Shown: positions 6,933 to 7,073 of the stretch, piece after piece
Layout of the letters: each line of letters starts with the position of its first letter
Position numbering within the stretch: the first letter of the stretch is position 1
NCBI GenBank assembly: GCA_904420235.1
Contig: CAJFUS010000192.1
Coordinates: 1 to 7,073 of the forward strand
Direction of reading: 5' to 3'
Length of the DNA stretch: 7,073 bases
DNA from: Candidatus Neoanaerotignum tabaqchaliae
GTDB taxonomy: Bacteria > Bacillota > Clostridia > Lachnospirales > Anaerotignaceae
Program-made: the position numbers and the translations under genes
Notes under the pieces: generated by a model
Seen by the model: the letters and a program-made list of their open reading frames with translations, nothing else
The model's database searches: none
What the model was told of the DNA's origin: nothing

Positions 6933-6973
6933 AAAATATTTCCAATAAAAGATTTCAAAAAGTATATTTTATA

Positions 6974-7008
6974 ACAAACACAATTATTGGGAGTATCCCA
7001 AAGTTTGT
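6974..7008. repeat. Compact hairpin at the candidate IS end
   Basis: TTGGGA (6987-6992) pairs with TCCCAA (6996-7001) around GTA, and an outer stem pairs ACAAAC (6974-6979) with GTTTGT (7003-7008) across an asymmetric internal loop. No T run follows, so it is a poor terminator. It may be part of a mobile-element end: a subterminal hairpin as in IS200/IS605, or a terminal repeat whose TTTGTGTAAA (7004-7013) resembles IS256-family ends. Confidence 0.45.
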
Positions 7009-7033
7009 GTAAACCTTCAAACTGATGTAAGAT
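7005..7033 (+). promoter_or_regulatory. Candidate internal promoter of the gene at 7061
   Basis: TTGTGT (7005-7010, 3 of 6) is followed by 17 nt and TAAGAT (7028-7033, 4 of 6). Transcription would start near 7040, in or at the edge of the loop of the hairpin at 7010-7056, so this RNA would lack the 5' arm and leave the ribosome site free. The boxes are weak, but their spacing and position make sense. Confidence 0.35.
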
Positions 7034-7056
7034 AAACTTATCAGTTTGGAGGTTTA
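7010..7056 (+). promoter_or_regulatory. Long hairpin sequestering the Shine-Dalgarno site
   Basis: Positions 7010-7026 pair with 7040-7056 over 17 bp, the only non-Watson-Crick pair being T7017 with G7049. The loop can extend with AAG/CTT (7029-7031 with 7037-7039). The whole GGAGG ribosome site (7048-7052) lies in the 3' arm. RNA arriving from the YbaK-type gene would contain both arms and should be poorly translated from the ATG at 7061. The stem is also followed by TTTATTTT (7053-7060 overall), so it could terminate such RNA. Confidence 0.7.
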
Positions 7057-7060
7057 TTTT

Positions 7061-7073
7061 ATGGCAAGAAAAA
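7061..7073 (+). CDS. 5' end of an unidentified gene, possibly a transposase
   Basis: An ATG at 7061, 8 nt after GGAGG (7048-7052), opens Met-Ala-Arg-Lys and the first base of the next codon before the window ends. Basic 'MARK' starts are common in IS transposases (IS256, IS200/IS605, REP-associated types) but also in other DNA- or RNA-binding proteins. The repressive hairpin upstream favours a transposase. The identity cannot be settled from four codons. Confidence 0.5.

Larger units (their letters stand above)
6974..7073 (+). mobile_element. Putative insertion sequence, left end (partial)
   Basis: Three elements typical of an IS left end are packed into 100 bases: a hairpin (6974-7008), a long stem that hides the ribosome site (7010-7056), and a well-placed gene start (7061) that leaves the window. 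TTTGTGTAAA suggests an IS256-type end. The two-hairpin arrangement suggests IS200/IS605. The outer boundary and target duplication cannot be set without the other end. It could also be an ordinary host gene with a repressive leader. Confidence 0.35.

Noticed and set aside
6350..6958. 202-codon minus-strand open frame opposite the YbaK-type gene
   Set aside because: It is antisense to a clear family member. Its ends fall in AT-rich spacer DNA and no family was recognised.
6934..6972. AT-only inverted repeat (AAAATAT/ATATTTT) after the YbaK-type gene as its terminator
   Set aside because: The stem has no G or C pair and the loop is long, so it would be too weak for intrinsic termination.
1..7073. 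CRISPR arrays, tRNA or rRNA genes, known riboswitches
   Set aside because: No spaced direct repeats, no cloverleaf with a T-loop motif, and no recognisable rRNA or riboswitch core were seen on either strand by eye.

Overview
The window is AT-rich and has the look of a low-GC Firmicute, most likely a member of the class Clostridia. The evidence is Shine-Dalgarno sites of the AGGAGG/GGGAG type, sigma-A-like promoter boxes, T-rich intrinsic terminators, a monoderm-style secreted protein with a single C-terminal anchor, and an archaeal/clostridial-type phosphoglycerate mutase homologue. No species marker is present, so the placement is inference.

Layout from left to right. Positions 1-108 are AT-rich with no gene. 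An intrinsic terminator (109-168) ends a minus-strand gene for a cofactor-independent phosphoglycerate mutase of the ApgM family, possibly acting as a homoserine kinase (169-1371). That gene has a clear promoter of its own (1416-1444). The gap 1445-1639 holds a small hairpin and a 133-nt nested inverted-repeat element (1490-1622) that folds on paper into a three-way junction.

Next comes a four-gene minus-strand operon, transcribed from about 6300 down to 1640. Its order is a MacB/LolD-type ABC ATPase with a TTG start (5487-6209), a membrane-anchored extracellular protein with about five Ig-like CARDB/NEW3-type repeats (3310-5469), a MacB/FtsX-type permease (2016-3323), and a small DUF2500 membrane protein related to E. 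coli YhhM (1640-1996). The genes are 17-19 nt apart or overlap by 14 nt. Together they suggest a cell-envelope ABC system in which a multi-Ig surface protein sits where Gram-negative bacteria would have a MacA-type adaptor.

The right end is on the plus strand. A free-standing YbaK/EbsC-type tRNA-editing deacylase (6462-6932) follows a good promoter with nearby inverted repeats. After it, the last ~100 bases hold a compact hairpin, then a 17-bp hairpin that buries the Shine-Dalgarno site of a gene that starts at 7061 (Met-Ala-Arg-Lys...) and runs off the window. A candidate internal promoter would start RNA at the 3' arm of this hairpin. This is the layout of an insertion-sequence left end that blocks translation from read-through RNA, and I regard it as the most interesting feature here. 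The transposase assignment is inference, because only four complete codons are visible.
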